Positions 31,925 to 40,272 of a stretch of DNA of 64,000 nt are shown in pieces. The stretch comes from Gemmatimonas sp. UBA7669 (GTDB lineage Bacteria; Gemmatimonadota; Gemmatimonadetes; Gemmatimonadales; Gemmatimonadaceae): positions 43,216 through 107,215 of the forward strand of contig NZ_DLHL01000063.1 in assembly GCF_002483225.1 (NCBI RefSeq). The letters run 5' to 3'. The position numbers were made by a program, and so were the translations under genes. The notes below the pieces were generated by a model. The model saw only the letters and a program-made list of their open reading frames with translations, was not told the origin of the DNA and ran no database searches. Every line of letters begins with the position of its first letter. Position 1 is the first letter of the stretch.

Positions 31925-32917
31925 TCAGTAGCGCACGACGAGCGAGCCCCAGGTGAAGCCCGCGCCGAAGGCCGCGAACAGCACCGTCATGCCTTCCTTG
32001 AGCACACCCTGCTCCACCGCATCGTTGAGCGCGATGGGAATGGACGCGGCCGACGTGTTGCCGAAGCGATCCACGTTGACGAACACCTTGTCCATGCTGA
32101 TGCCGGCGTGCTTGGCCGTCGCCTCGATGATGCGCACGTTGGCCTGATGCGGAATGAGCAGGTCCACGTCGGCGGCGGTGATGCGCGCCATGTCGAGTGC
32201 CCGATCGGTGGCCTCGGCCATCGAGCGCACGGCGTGCTTGAACACCTCACGCCCGGCCATGTGGATGAACTGCCGCTTGGTGCCGTGCGTGTCGGGCGTG
32301 AACGGTTCGGCCGCACCACCGGCCGGACGCCACAGCAACTCGGCCAACGCGCCATCGGAACGCATGAACGTGGACATGATGCCCTTCTGTCCACCACGTG
32401 CACGGCGCAGCACTGTCGCACCCGCGCCGTCGGCGAACAGAATGCAGGTGTTGCGATCGGTCCAGTCGACAATGGCGCTGAGCTTTTCGGCGCCAATGAC
32501 CAGCACCGTGTCGGCCGCACCACTGGCGATCATGGAGTCGCCCACGATGGCGCCATAGAGCCAGCCGGAGCAGGCCGAGGCCACGTCGAATGCAGCGGCG
32601 CGGGAGCAGCCCAGCATCGTCTGCACTTCCACCGCCTGCGAAGGCAGCAGGTGATCGGGCGACGCGGTGCCGACAATGATGGTGTCGATTTCGCCGGGCT
32701 GCACGCCCGCCCTGGCCATGGCCTGCATCGAGGCCTTGGCGCAGAGCGACGCGAGTGATTCGCCGGGCTCCGCAATGTGGCGCTGGCGAATGCCGGTGCG
32801 CTCCTGAATCCAGGCGTCGTTGGTTTCGACGCCCATGGCGGCAATGTCGTCGTTGGTGACGACCTTGGCCGGCACGGCGTGGCCGGTGCCGGCGATGTAC
32901 GAATACGGTCGCTTCAT
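31925..32917 (-). CDS. fabH: 3-oxoacyl-ACP synthase III
   Basis: FabH (KAS III) starts fatty acid synthesis by condensing acyl-CoA with malonyl-ACP. The 330-residue protein has the catalytic triad Cys in SACSGWLYG, His in IPHQANVRI and Asn in RFGNTSAAS, with the typical GTGHAVPAKVVTNDD start. ATG at 32917 overlaps the plsX stop by 4 nt. Primer preference (acetyl versus branched acyl-CoA) cannot be read from the sequence; Gemmatimonadota are known for iso-branched lipids. Confidence 0.96.
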   Translation of the reverse strand: MKRPYSYIAGTGHAVPAKVVTNDDIAAMGVETNDAWIQERTGIRQRHIAEPGESLASLCAKASMQAMARAGVQPGEIDTIIVGTASPDHLLPSQAVEVQTMLGCSRAAAFDVASACSGWLYGAIVGDSMIASGAADTVLVIGAEKLSAIVDWTDRNTCILFADGAGATVLRRARGGQKGIMSTFMRSDGALAELLWRPAGGAAEPFTPDTHGTKRQFIHMAGREVFKHAVRSMAEATDRALDMARITAADVDLLIPHQANVRIIEATAKHAGISMDKVFVNVDRFGNTSAASIPIALNDAVEQGVLKEGMTVLFAAFGAGFTWGSLVVRY

Positions 32918-33957
32918 GCGGTGCGTTCGCTGTCCGGCGTGGGACTCGGCACACTGGCAGCGAGCTGTCGCCCGATTTCGTCCGTCATGCCCGACTCCAC
33001 CGCGCGCAGCGCCTGATGGATGGCGTTCATGATGGCCTTGGGCGAGCTCTTGCCGTGTGAGATGATGGAGACGCCGCGCACACCCAGCAGGGGCGCGCCG
33101 CCGTATTCGTCGACATCGAGCTCGGTGAGCGAGGCCGCCACCTTGCGCGGGTCGAGGTTGGCCACCTTCGATACCTTGCCGATGAGCATGGGGCCGATGC
33201 TCTCGTAGAACTTGAGCAGCACGTTGCCCGTGAAGCCGTCGCATACCACCACGTCGATGGCGCCGCGGTCGCAGTGGCCACGCGGCAGGTCGCGTCCCTC
33301 GACGTTGCCGAGGAAGTTGAGACCGGCGCCCAGGAGCCGCTGGTGGGCTTCCTTCACCACCAGGTTGCCCTTCTCGGCTTCCTCGCCAATGGACAGGAGC
33401 CCGACGGCGGGATTGTCGCGACCGAGCAACGCCTTGGCGTACACGGTGCCGATGCGGGCGAACTGCACCAGCTCATCGGCGGCGCAGTCGACGTTGGCGC
33501 CCACGTCGAGCACGAGGATGGGCTGGGCGGCTGTCGGAAACAGCGTCCCGATGGCGGGACGCTTGAGACCCTCATGCAGCTTGAGCAGCATGAGGGAGGC
33601 GGCCATTTGCGCGCCGGTGTTGCCGGCGGACACAAAGCCATGCGCGAGCCCTTCGGCCACACGACGGATGCCCACCACCATGGAGCTGTTGGGCTTGGCC
33701 CGCATGGCCACGCGCGGGCTGTCCGTCATCTCGATGACGTCGGGCGCCTCGACGATGGACAGCCGCGACCGGACGTGCGCCAGCGCCGCAAGCTCGTCGC
33801 GCAGCAGCGCGTCCAGCTCGCGTTCAATGACGGCCGTTTGGCCTACCAGCTCGATGTGGTGATCCGGGGGCAGCGCTCCGAGCGCATGGAGGGCGCCCGC
33901 GATGGGGGCCCGGGGGGCGTAGTCGCCCCCCATGGCATCCACGGCGATGCGCGCCAA
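32914..33957 (-). CDS. plsX: Phosphate acyltransferase
   Basis: PlsX converts acyl-ACP to acyl-phosphate for phospholipid synthesis by PlsY. The 347-residue protein has IAVDAMGGDYAPRAPI at the start, SAGNTGAQMAASLMLLK, a VLDVGANVDC segment and the VCDGFTGNVLLKFYES motif near the middle. It is peripheral to the membrane. It starts 2 nt after rpmF and overlaps fabH by 4 nt, the conserved rpmF-plsX-fabH order that links ribosome and lipid synthesis. Confidence 0.96.
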   Translation of the reverse strand: MARIAVDAMGGDYAPRAPIAGALHALGALPPDHHIELVGQTAVIERELDALLRDELAALAHVRSRLSIVEAPDVIEMTDSPRVAMRAKPNSSMVVGIRRVAEGLAHGFVSAGNTGAQMAASLMLLKLHEGLKRPAIGTLFPTAAQPILVLDVGANVDCAADELVQFARIGTVYAKALLGRDNPAVGLLSIGEEAEKGNLVVKEAHQRLLGAGLNFLGNVEGRDLPRGHCDRGAIDVVVCDGFTGNVLLKFYESIGPMLIGKVSKVANLDPRKVAASLTELDVDEYGGAPLLGVRGVSIISHGKSSPKAIMNAIHQALRAVESGMTDEIGRQLAASVPSPTPDSERTA

Positions 33958-33959
33958 GC

Positions 33960-34142
33960 TTACGCTTCCTGCGCCGCTACCCGCTGCTCACCCGCGTAGT
34001 AGCCGCACTCGCCGCACACGCGGTGCGGACGCTTGGCGGAGCCACACTGCGGGCACGACTGAATGACGATGGCGGGCGCGGTCTTGTGCGTGTTGCGGGC
34101 GCGCTTCCGCCGCTTCGAGGTGCGGCGCTTCGGTACGGCCAT
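33960..34142 (-). CDS. rpmF: 50S ribosomal protein L32
   Basis: A 60-residue basic protein with the L32 start MAVPKRRTSKRRKRARN and the four-cysteine zinc ribbon C-P-Q-C ... C-G-E-C, i.e. the zinc-binding form. It lies between yceD and plsX, as in many bacteria, with 36 nt and 2 nt spacings. Confidence 0.97.
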   Translation of the reverse strand: MAVPKRRTSKRRKRARNTHKTAPAIVIQSCPQCGSAKRPHRVCGECGYYAGEQRVAAQEA

Positions 34143-34178
34143 GGATACAGCCCTGAGCGTTCGAGACGAAAATGACCG

Positions 34179-34688
34179 TCAGTCGGTGCTGCGCAGATCG
34201 CGCAACGCCGCCCAACGGGGATCGAGAGTTGGAGAGCACTGACAGCTCCCCGTGTTGCGATCGACGCCGCAGGAGGGACACAGGCCCTGGCACTCCGTCC
34301 GACACAGCGCAAACGCCGGAACGGCCAACAGCCACTCCTCACGCACCGCCGGACGCAGATCCAGGACGCGGGCTCCCGCGGGGATCAGCACGACATCATC
34401 CTCTTCCGCTTCGTCGGTACCCGACTCGGCAAAAATCAGATGCACTTCTTCCGCAACGTGGACCGTGGCTTCGCCCAGACAGCGACGGCACTCGGTTACG
34501 GCCTTGCCTTCGATGCTGCCGCTGAAGTAAAAACGGCCCGCGCCCGCACTGGAAAGACGGCCCACCACCTGCACGCCCGGTTCCACCGGCCCTGCATCAC
34601 CGTCCAGCCACGTCGGATCCGCGGTCGCCAGCAGTCCTTCTACTTGCGCGGCCCGCGCCTCCAAACTGCGGATGTCAAAGTCCAGCAT
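34179..34688 (-). CDS. yceD: YceD/DUF177 family protein
   Basis: A 169-residue cytoplasmic protein of the DUF177 family, which is almost always next to rpmF and has been linked to 23S rRNA accumulation. Cysteine motifs are C-R-R-C in the first half and CRTECQGLCPSCG...CQC near the end, suggesting a zinc-bound C-terminus. ATG at 34688 was chosen because the longer in-frame sequence reaches into the ndk gene region and is not family-like. It is the first gene of the yceD-rpmF-plsX-fab operon. Confidence 0.9.
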   Translation of the reverse strand: MLDFDIRSLEARAAQVEGLLATADPTWLDGDAGPVEPGVQVVGRLSSAGAGRFYFSGSIEGKAVTECRRCLGEATVHVAEEVHLIFAESGTDEAEEDDVVLIPAGARVLDLRPAVREEWLLAVPAFALCRTECQGLCPSCGVDRNTGSCQCSPTLDPRWAALRDLRSTD

Positions 34689-34705
34689 AGCCGTGTAACG
34701 TAGAA

Positions 34706-34734
34706 CGGCAGCCCCCGTTTCACAAGGGCTGCCG
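34706..34734 (-). terminator. Hairpin between ndk and yceD
   Basis: A perfect 9-bp stem (34706-34714 with 34726-34734) and 11-nt loop lie 71-99 nt past the ndk stop and 18 nt before yceD. The tail on the minus strand is TTCTACGTT, only weakly T-rich. It may end ndk transcripts or be a leader structure of the yceD operon. Confidence 0.4.
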
Positions 34735-34804
34735 CTCACGGTTTTCCGCCAATTCGGGCTGCCCAAGTGGCCATCGGGCCACAAGTTAGGCCACCCGCAC
34801 CCAA

Positions 34805-35227
34805 TCAGTCGATGACGTCGGCTTCGGCGAAGAAGAACCGCGCCTCGCGGGCCGCGTTTTCGTCGGAGTCCGAGGCGTGGATGGCGTTCTTGCCCTTCGA
34901 CTCGGCGTACAGCTTGCGCACCGTGCCCTCGGCCGCTTCGGCCGGGTCCGTCGCGCCGATGGCCGTACGGAGCGCCGCCACGGCGTCGTCCTTTTCGAGG
35001 ATCATCGGCATGCACGGGCCGCTGGTCATGAACTCCACCAGCTCCCCGTAGAACGGACGCTCCTTGTGGACCTCGTAAAAGGCGCCGGCCTGGGCCGTGG
35101 TCAGGTGCATGACCCGGGCCGCCTTCACGGCGAAGCCCTGGCGCTCGAGCAGCGCGATGATGTTTCCGGCGTTGCCGGCGCCAAAGGCGTCGGGCTTCAC
35201 GATCGTAAGGGTGCGACGGCCAGCCAT
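34805..35227 (-). CDS. ndk: Nucleoside diphosphate kinase
   Basis: Ndk equilibrates nucleoside di- and triphosphates through a phospho-His. The 140-residue protein shows RTLTIVKPDAFGAGNAG and the catalytic His in NAIHASDSDENAAREARFFF. ATG at 35227 is the family start. It lies downstream of sucCD, separated by two hairpins. SucCD produces ATP or GTP and Ndk physically associates with it in some bacteria, so the pairing is functionally sensible. Confidence 0.97.
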   Translation of the reverse strand: MAGRRTLTIVKPDAFGAGNAGNIIALLERQGFAVKAARVMHLTTAQAGAFYEVHKERPFYGELVEFMTSGPCMPMILEKDDAVAALRTAIGATDPAEAAEGTVRKLYAESKGKNAIHASDSDENAAREARFFFAEADVID

Positions 35228-35271
35228 GGTCGTGTGGTGTCGAAGGGTGAATGCACGGCGCCAGAACGCAG

Positions 35272-35303
35272 GCGCGGCGGGACCCCGGAGGATCCCGCCG
35301 CGC
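35272..35303 (-). terminator. Strong hairpin upstream of ndk
   Basis: An 11-bp perfect stem GCGCGGCGGGA/TCCCGCCGCGC (35272-35282 with 35293-35303) with a 10-nt loop and no T tract. Second of two tandem hairpins between sucD and ndk; probably part of the sucD 3' end or an attenuator for ndk. Confidence 0.45.
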
Positions 35304-35317
35304 GCAAGATAACTGCT

Positions 35318-35339
35318 CCGGCCTGACGCGGCAGGCCGG
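35318..35339 (-). terminator. Hairpin after sucD
   Basis: An 8-bp stem CCGGCCTG/CAGGCCGG with a 6-nt loop begins 9 nt after the sucD stop. The tail on the minus strand is AGCAGTTATCTTG, weakly T-rich. Likely the sucCD terminator. Confidence 0.5.
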
Positions 35340-35348
35340 TCCCGCGTG

Positions 35349-36218
35349 TTACAGGCGGGCCTTGATGAGCTCGACGAAGTCGATCGGACGCTGGGCCACG
35401 CCCATGCCCGCCGCCTTGAACGAGTCGATCTTCTCGGCAGCCGTACCAGCCGAACCCGAGATGATGGCGCCCGCGTGACCCATGCGGCGTCCCGGCGGGG
35501 CCGTCTGACCGGCAATGAAGCCCACGACCGGCTTGGTCATGTGGTTCTTCACGAAGTCGGCCGCTTCCTGCTCGTCCGTGCCACCGATTTCCCCCATCAT
35601 GGCCACGGCCTTGGTGTTCGGATCCTTCTCGAAGGCCGCGAGGCAATCGATGAAGTTGGTGCCGTTGATGGGGTCACCACCGATGCCGACGCAGGTGCTC
35701 TGGCCGATGCCGGCCTTGGTCAGCGCGTTCACCACTTCGTAGGTGAGCGTGCCCGAGCGGCTGACGACACCCACCGGACCCGGCGTGCAGATGCGACCCG
35801 GAATGATACCGACCTTGCTCTCGCCCGGCGTGATGAGGCCCGGGCAGTTGGGGCCGAGCAGTCGGGCGCCGTGCTCCTTCACGAACGGGTACACCTTGGT
35901 CATGTCGAGGACCGGCACGCCTTCGGTGATGCAGACGATGAACTTCACGCCAGCGGCCGCCGCTTCCATGATGGCATCGGCCGCGTACATGGGCGGCACG
36001 TAGATCACCGACGTGTTGGCGCCGGTGGCCTGCACCGCGTCGTGCACCGTGTCGAAAATCGGCGCCGTGCCTTCGAAGGTCTGGCCACCCTTGCCGGGCG
36101 TGACACCGGCCACGACCTGCGTGCCGTACTCGATCATCTGCTTGGCATGGAACGAGCCATCGCGGCCCGTGATGCCCTGCACCACCAGCTTGGTGCTCTT
36201 GTCGATGAAGATGCTCAC
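35349..36218 (-). CDS. sucD: Succinyl-CoA synthetase alpha subunit
   Basis: SucD with SucC converts succinyl-CoA to succinate with substrate-level NTP formation in the TCA cycle. The 289-residue protein has the CoA-binding Rossmann domain (VQGITGRDGSFH, GGTPGKGG-like VTPGKGGQ), GPNCPG and the phospho-His in GRRMGHAGAI. The start overlaps sucC by 4 nt. Products feed the succinate dehydrogenase genes 24 kb away in the same window. Confidence 0.97.
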   Translation of the reverse strand: MSIFIDKSTKLVVQGITGRDGSFHAKQMIEYGTQVVAGVTPGKGGQTFEGTAPIFDTVHDAVQATGANTSVIYVPPMYAADAIMEAAAAGVKFIVCITEGVPVLDMTKVYPFVKEHGARLLGPNCPGLITPGESKVGIIPGRICTPGPVGVVSRSGTLTYEVVNALTKAGIGQSTCVGIGGDPINGTNFIDCLAAFEKDPNTKAVAMMGEIGGTDEQEAADFVKNHMTKPVVGFIAGQTAPPGRRMGHAGAIISGSAGTAAEKIDSFKAAGMGVAQRPIDFVELIKARL

Positions 36219-37360
36219 GCGGCACCTCCCTTGGTCGCGAGTTCCACCGCGCGCTGCACAGCCGAATCCATGTCGCTCGACGCGGAGAAGCCGTTGTCCT
36301 TCAGGATCTGCAACGCGATTTCCTCGTTCGTGCCGGTGAGGCGGATGACGATGGGCACCTTGAGCGGATTCGCCTTCGTGGCCGTGACGATGCCATTGGC
36401 CACGTCATCGGTGCGCGTGATGCCGCCGAAGATGTTGAACAGGATGCACTTCACGTTCGGATCGGCGGTGATGATGCGCAGCGCATTCACCACCTTCTCC
36501 GGATTCGACGAGCCGCCGATGTCGAGGAAGTTGGCCGGATCGCCGCCGTAGTACTTCACGAGGTCCATCGTGGCCATGGCGAGGCCGGCACCGTTCACCA
36601 CGCAGCCCACATTGCCGTCGAGCTTGATGAACGTGAGGTTGGCATTGCGCGCGTCCACTTCGCTCGGCGCTTCCGACGATTCGTCGCGCAGCGCGGCGAT
36701 CTGCGGCAGACGATCGAGTTCGTTGTCGTCGATGACCATCTTGCCGTCGACGGCAATGAGCTCACCCTGCGGCGTGAGCACGAGCGGATTGATTTCCGCG
36801 AGCGAGCATCCGGCGCTCATGAACGCCGTGTAGAGCTGCTGCATGATCTTGGCGGCCTGACGCGCGAGCTTGACGTCCTTGTACAGGAAGAAGCCCATGC
36901 GCATGGCTTCGAACGGCAGCAGGCCGTAGCGCGTGTCCACCGGATGGTAGAGAATCTTCTCCGGTGTGGTGGCGGCCACTTCTTCGATGTCGATGCCGCC
37001 GGCGGCGGACACCATGAACACCGGCTTCTTGGTCGCACGATCCACAATGATGCCGACATAGGCTTCCGAGCCGATGTCCGCCGCCACCGTCACGAGCACC
37101 TTCTCGACGGTGAGGTCCTTGATCGTCATGCCCAGGATGGCCTGTGCCTTTTCCTTCGCCGCTTCCGGCGTGGGGCAGAACTTCACACCACCGGCCTTGC
37201 CGCGGCCGCCGGCATGGACCTGGGCCTTGACCATGACGGCCACGCCATAACGCTTCGCGATGGCTTCCGCCTGGTCGGGCGTCGTGGCGACTTCGCCGGG
37301 CGGGATCGGCACACCGGCCGCCCGCAGCAGCTCCTTCGCCTGATACTCGTGTAGGTTCAC
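36215..37360 (-). CDS. sucC: Succinyl-CoA synthetase beta subunit
   Basis: The 381-residue nucleotide-binding subunit has an N-terminal ATP-grasp domain (MNLHEYQAKELLRAAGVPIP, VKAQVHAGGRGKAGG) and the C-terminal CoA-ligase domain with NIFGGITRTDDVANGI and IVIRLTGTNEE. It is transcribed just upstream of sucD (4-nt overlap). The 128 nt separating it from the UPF0182 gene on the same strand presumably contain its promoter; none was clear. ATP versus GTP preference cannot be stated from these motifs. Confidence 0.97.
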   Translation of the reverse strand: MNLHEYQAKELLRAAGVPIPPGEVATTPDQAEAIAKRYGVAVMVKAQVHAGGRGKAGGVKFCPTPEAAKEKAQAILGMTIKDLTVEKVLVTVAADIGSEAYVGIIVDRATKKPVFMVSAAGGIDIEEVAATTPEKILYHPVDTRYGLLPFEAMRMGFFLYKDVKLARQAAKIMQQLYTAFMSAGCSLAEINPLVLTPQGELIAVDGKMVIDDNELDRLPQIAALRDESSEAPSEVDARNANLTFIKLDGNVGCVVNGAGLAMATMDLVKYYGGDPANFLDIGGSSNPEKVVNALRIITADPNVKCILFNIFGGITRTDDVANGIVTATKANPLKVPIVIRLTGTNEEIALQILKDNGFSASSDMDSAVQRAVELATKGGAA

Positions 37361-37488
37361 GCGTTCTCCGAACTGGGGAATGTCAGCGGTTCACTGCCAG
37401 AGGGTCGGACCCGGTGCACACCAGTGTGCCACGGACCCCTCCCGACGGAGCCATCGCCGTGAACCGGCGACGACGACTCCGGCCGCAA

Positions 37489-40251
37489 TCACTGCGGCGG
37501 TCGTCCCAATACGCGCCCAAGGCTATCAAACGCTGCCCCGAACGCACTCCAGTCTCCGCGGCGCATGGCCTGACGCATCGCGTCATACCAGCGCGCCGCA
37601 CTTGCTTCGCCGGCCACCGGCACCAGATCCATGGCGGCCGCGCCTGCGGTTGGACTCGAGCTCACCGTCACGCCGAGCCGCGACAGCGCCTCGGCGGTGG
37701 TGCTCCCAACCCCGACTCGTGCGCCATCCGTGATGGCGACGCGCGCCACCACCGTGCTGCCATCACCACGCGCCCACTGCACGCCCTGCAGGTACAACAG
37801 GCCCGCTGCGGTGGGCACGGCGACGATGCGCCCGCGCCGCAGGCGCATGTCCCGACGCGCACCATCCGGCAGGGCGGCGCGCGCGCTATCGAGCCCGATC
37901 TGCAGCGCGGTGTTGAGTCCGCGCCACTGCAATTTGGTACCGGAGACCGGCCACCAGTAGGTCGCGCGTTCACTTCCACCCATCACCACCGCCATGCCGT
38001 CCACCTGTTCGCCGCTGTCGAGCAACGGCACGGCCCAGCCTGGGGTGGGACGCGGGCCGCTGCCAAGTGCCATGGGCGCAGGCGTCCCGCCAAAGAGGGC
38101 GCTGTCCGGCACGGTGCGCGGCGCGGCGCCGTCGAGCCGGGAGCCGTAGCGGGCGAGCGTGCGAATCTGCAGCAGCCCGCGCTCGCTGGCGGGTGGCAGG
38201 TGATCGGCCAGCCCGTCCGGCAGCAGGCTGTCGGCCGTGAAGAGTGTGGGAAACCGGGTCTGCCAGGTCCGCGTGACCGGATCCGGCGTCCGCACGGGAA
38301 CCAGGCGGGTTTGCCCCGTCGCCGCATCGACAAGCGCAGTCGCCGCCAACTTGAAGTACGAATACACCCCGGCCCCGACCTGCCAGCGCTGGCTGAGGGG
38401 GTAACGATCAGAGGCACTGTAGAGGTGAAGCGCCCAATAGAGGCGGTTGCCGTGCAGGAGCGGTTGCAGCTCCTGTCCTTGCACAAAAATCGGCGCCAGT
38501 CGCTGTACGCGTTCCCGTACGTCACGGTGCGTCACGAGCAGCGGCGCGCGATACCGCAGGCTGTCAGGCTGCAGCAGGGACGCGTCGCGCAGGGCCCAGG
38601 CATGGGCGATACGCGCGCGCCAACTGTCGAGTGGCACCCCCACCACCGGGTGCGCGGCGTTGACTGCGCTGGTATCGGAGAGACCTGACGACGCCGGCGA
38701 CGGGGCGACGTCGAGCAACTGCGGCTCACTCAAGCCTGGTCCGAACAGCGGCCAGCCGCCGCGCGAGGTCTCGTGCGGCAGCTCGTCGGGTGCGGCGTCC
38801 TGCACGTCGTCTGCCCGCGCGGGCCACTCCAGGACTTGGTCGCGCAGCACGGGTTGCGTCACGTCCACCAGACTCACCGGCCAGCGCTCGCTTGCGCCAA
38901 CGGGGCGACGCACGCGCAGCGCGTGCAAGCGGCCATCGCTCATGCGCCAACTGATGGTGGCCGCGTCGATGTAGCGGGCCGAGAGCACGTCGGCGGTCGA
39001 GCCGGTTGGCAATGGCGCCGGCGCGGCCAAACCCGCCGCGGGCAACGGCAGGTTCCCTCCCGCTGGCGTGCCCGTTGCCCCGCCACGGTCGGACGCGGCG
39101 CGCGCTCCCGCACTCTCTGCGCGCGTGGCCACGCTGGATGACGCGGTCGAGGGTTCCTCGCCCAATCCGGCCGCCAGGCTGGCACGATCCCACAGGCTGA
39201 CGCGATCGGCCAGCGTCGCGGTCGGGAGCACCAGCCGTGCAAACACCGCCGCGCTGCTGTCGTTGGCGACGGGTTGCATGGCGTCCACGTCGAACGCGCG
39301 GCGGCTGTAGAGCGCGCGTGAGGCCACGTAGTCGGCATCACGACGTCGCGCATCGGCATCCGGCTGCGCCCGCGCCGCGACGGCGGGCGCCACATGACGC
39401 AGACCAAGCGCGGAAACCAGGACCACGGTCAGCGTGATGAAGGCGGTGCGCAGCTGCCCCACCCAGCCCGCACGAAACACCACCAGCGCCGCCAGTACGG
39501 CGCCATAGGACAGGATGGTGTCCATGCGCAGCGTGATGCGATGGTCCACGCGCAGGAACATGCCATCCGGGCCGCTGCCGTGGGTCAGCAGATCAAACGC
39601 ATCGAGTCGATAGCTCCACGCCAGCAGCAGCAACACCAGGCTGCCCAACACGCTCAAATGGCGCCGCACATGGGTGCTCGCGGCGAATCGCCGGCCTTCA
39701 AGCCGCAGGGAGCGCGTGAGCGCATACAGCACCAGCACCATGGCCGTGAGCGCCACCACCGATACCAGCGCCCACAGATACAGCGTTTCTTCGAGCGGCA
39801 GCCAGTAGAGGTAGTGGCCAAGGTCCCGATCGAAAATGCCTTCGATTTCCCCGAAGCGCTGTCCGTGTCGGGCCATCAGCAGCGCTTCCCAGTTGTCGAG
39901 CGGCCAGGCCAGCACGGCACCCACCACCAGCGACAGGATCACGGTGAGTGAGAACAATCGTCGCCCCGGCACCATGGCCGTGAGCTCGATGTTGGCCACC
40001 CGCGACGGCACCGCAACCGCCAGAATGGTGCGACGGACCGCGTGCAGGTTGGCAAACGCGAACAGGGAACCCACCAGCCAGGCACCGCCCTGCAGCCACA
40101 GCGTGTTGGTGAGCTGCTCCCAGAAGAGACCAGGCACGCCCATGGCGCGGTACCACGCATGGTCGACCACGAGGGCCGTCACGGTGCGGCCCGCGAGCAA
40201 CAGCGCGGCCGCTGCCGCCAGCAGACCGACCAACCATGCGCGGCCTCGCAT
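37489..40251 (-). CDS. UPF0182 family membrane protein
   Basis: A 920-residue protein with seven or so hydrophobic segments in the first third, then a large extracytoplasmic region. Family marks are the first-span/W-Y pair (VVDHAWYRAMGVPGLFWEQLTNTLWLQGG) and the later ALHLYSASDRYPLSQRW and AATALVDAATGQTRLVPV segments. There is a Ser/Ala/Pro-rich linker around residues 375-415. The function of UPF0182 is unknown. It lies 21 nt after the phosphohexomutase gene on the same strand, which may link it to envelope glycans, but this is weak. Confidence 0.83.
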   Translation of the reverse strand: MRGRAWLVGLLAAAAALLLAGRTVTALVVDHAWYRAMGVPGLFWEQLTNTLWLQGGAWLVGSLFAFANLHAVRRTILAVAVPSRVANIELTAMVPGRRLFSLTVILSLVVGAVLAWPLDNWEALLMARHGQRFGEIEGIFDRDLGHYLYWLPLEETLYLWALVSVVALTAMVLVLYALTRSLRLEGRRFAASTHVRRHLSVLGSLVLLLLAWSYRLDAFDLLTHGSGPDGMFLRVDHRITLRMDTILSYGAVLAALVVFRAGWVGQLRTAFITLTVVLVSALGLRHVAPAVAARAQPDADARRRDADYVASRALYSRRAFDVDAMQPVANDSSAAVFARLVLPTATLADRVSLWDRASLAAGLGEEPSTASSSVATRAESAGARAASDRGGATGTPAGGNLPLPAAGLAAPAPLPTGSTADVLSARYIDAATISWRMSDGRLHALRVRRPVGASERWPVSLVDVTQPVLRDQVLEWPARADDVQDAAPDELPHETSRGGWPLFGPGLSEPQLLDVAPSPASSGLSDTSAVNAAHPVVGVPLDSWRARIAHAWALRDASLLQPDSLRYRAPLLVTHRDVRERVQRLAPIFVQGQELQPLLHGNRLYWALHLYSASDRYPLSQRWQVGAGVYSYFKLAATALVDAATGQTRLVPVRTPDPVTRTWQTRFPTLFTADSLLPDGLADHLPPASERGLLQIRTLARYGSRLDGAAPRTVPDSALFGGTPAPMALGSGPRPTPGWAVPLLDSGEQVDGMAVVMGGSERATYWWPVSGTKLQWRGLNTALQIGLDSARAALPDGARRDMRLRRGRIVAVPTAAGLLYLQGVQWARGDGSTVVARVAITDGARVGVGSTTAEALSRLGVTVSSSPTAGAAAMDLVPVAGEASAARWYDAMRQAMRRGDWSAFGAAFDSLGRVLGRPPQ

Positions 40252-40272
40252 CTCAGCCTCGGGTGCGCGGCG

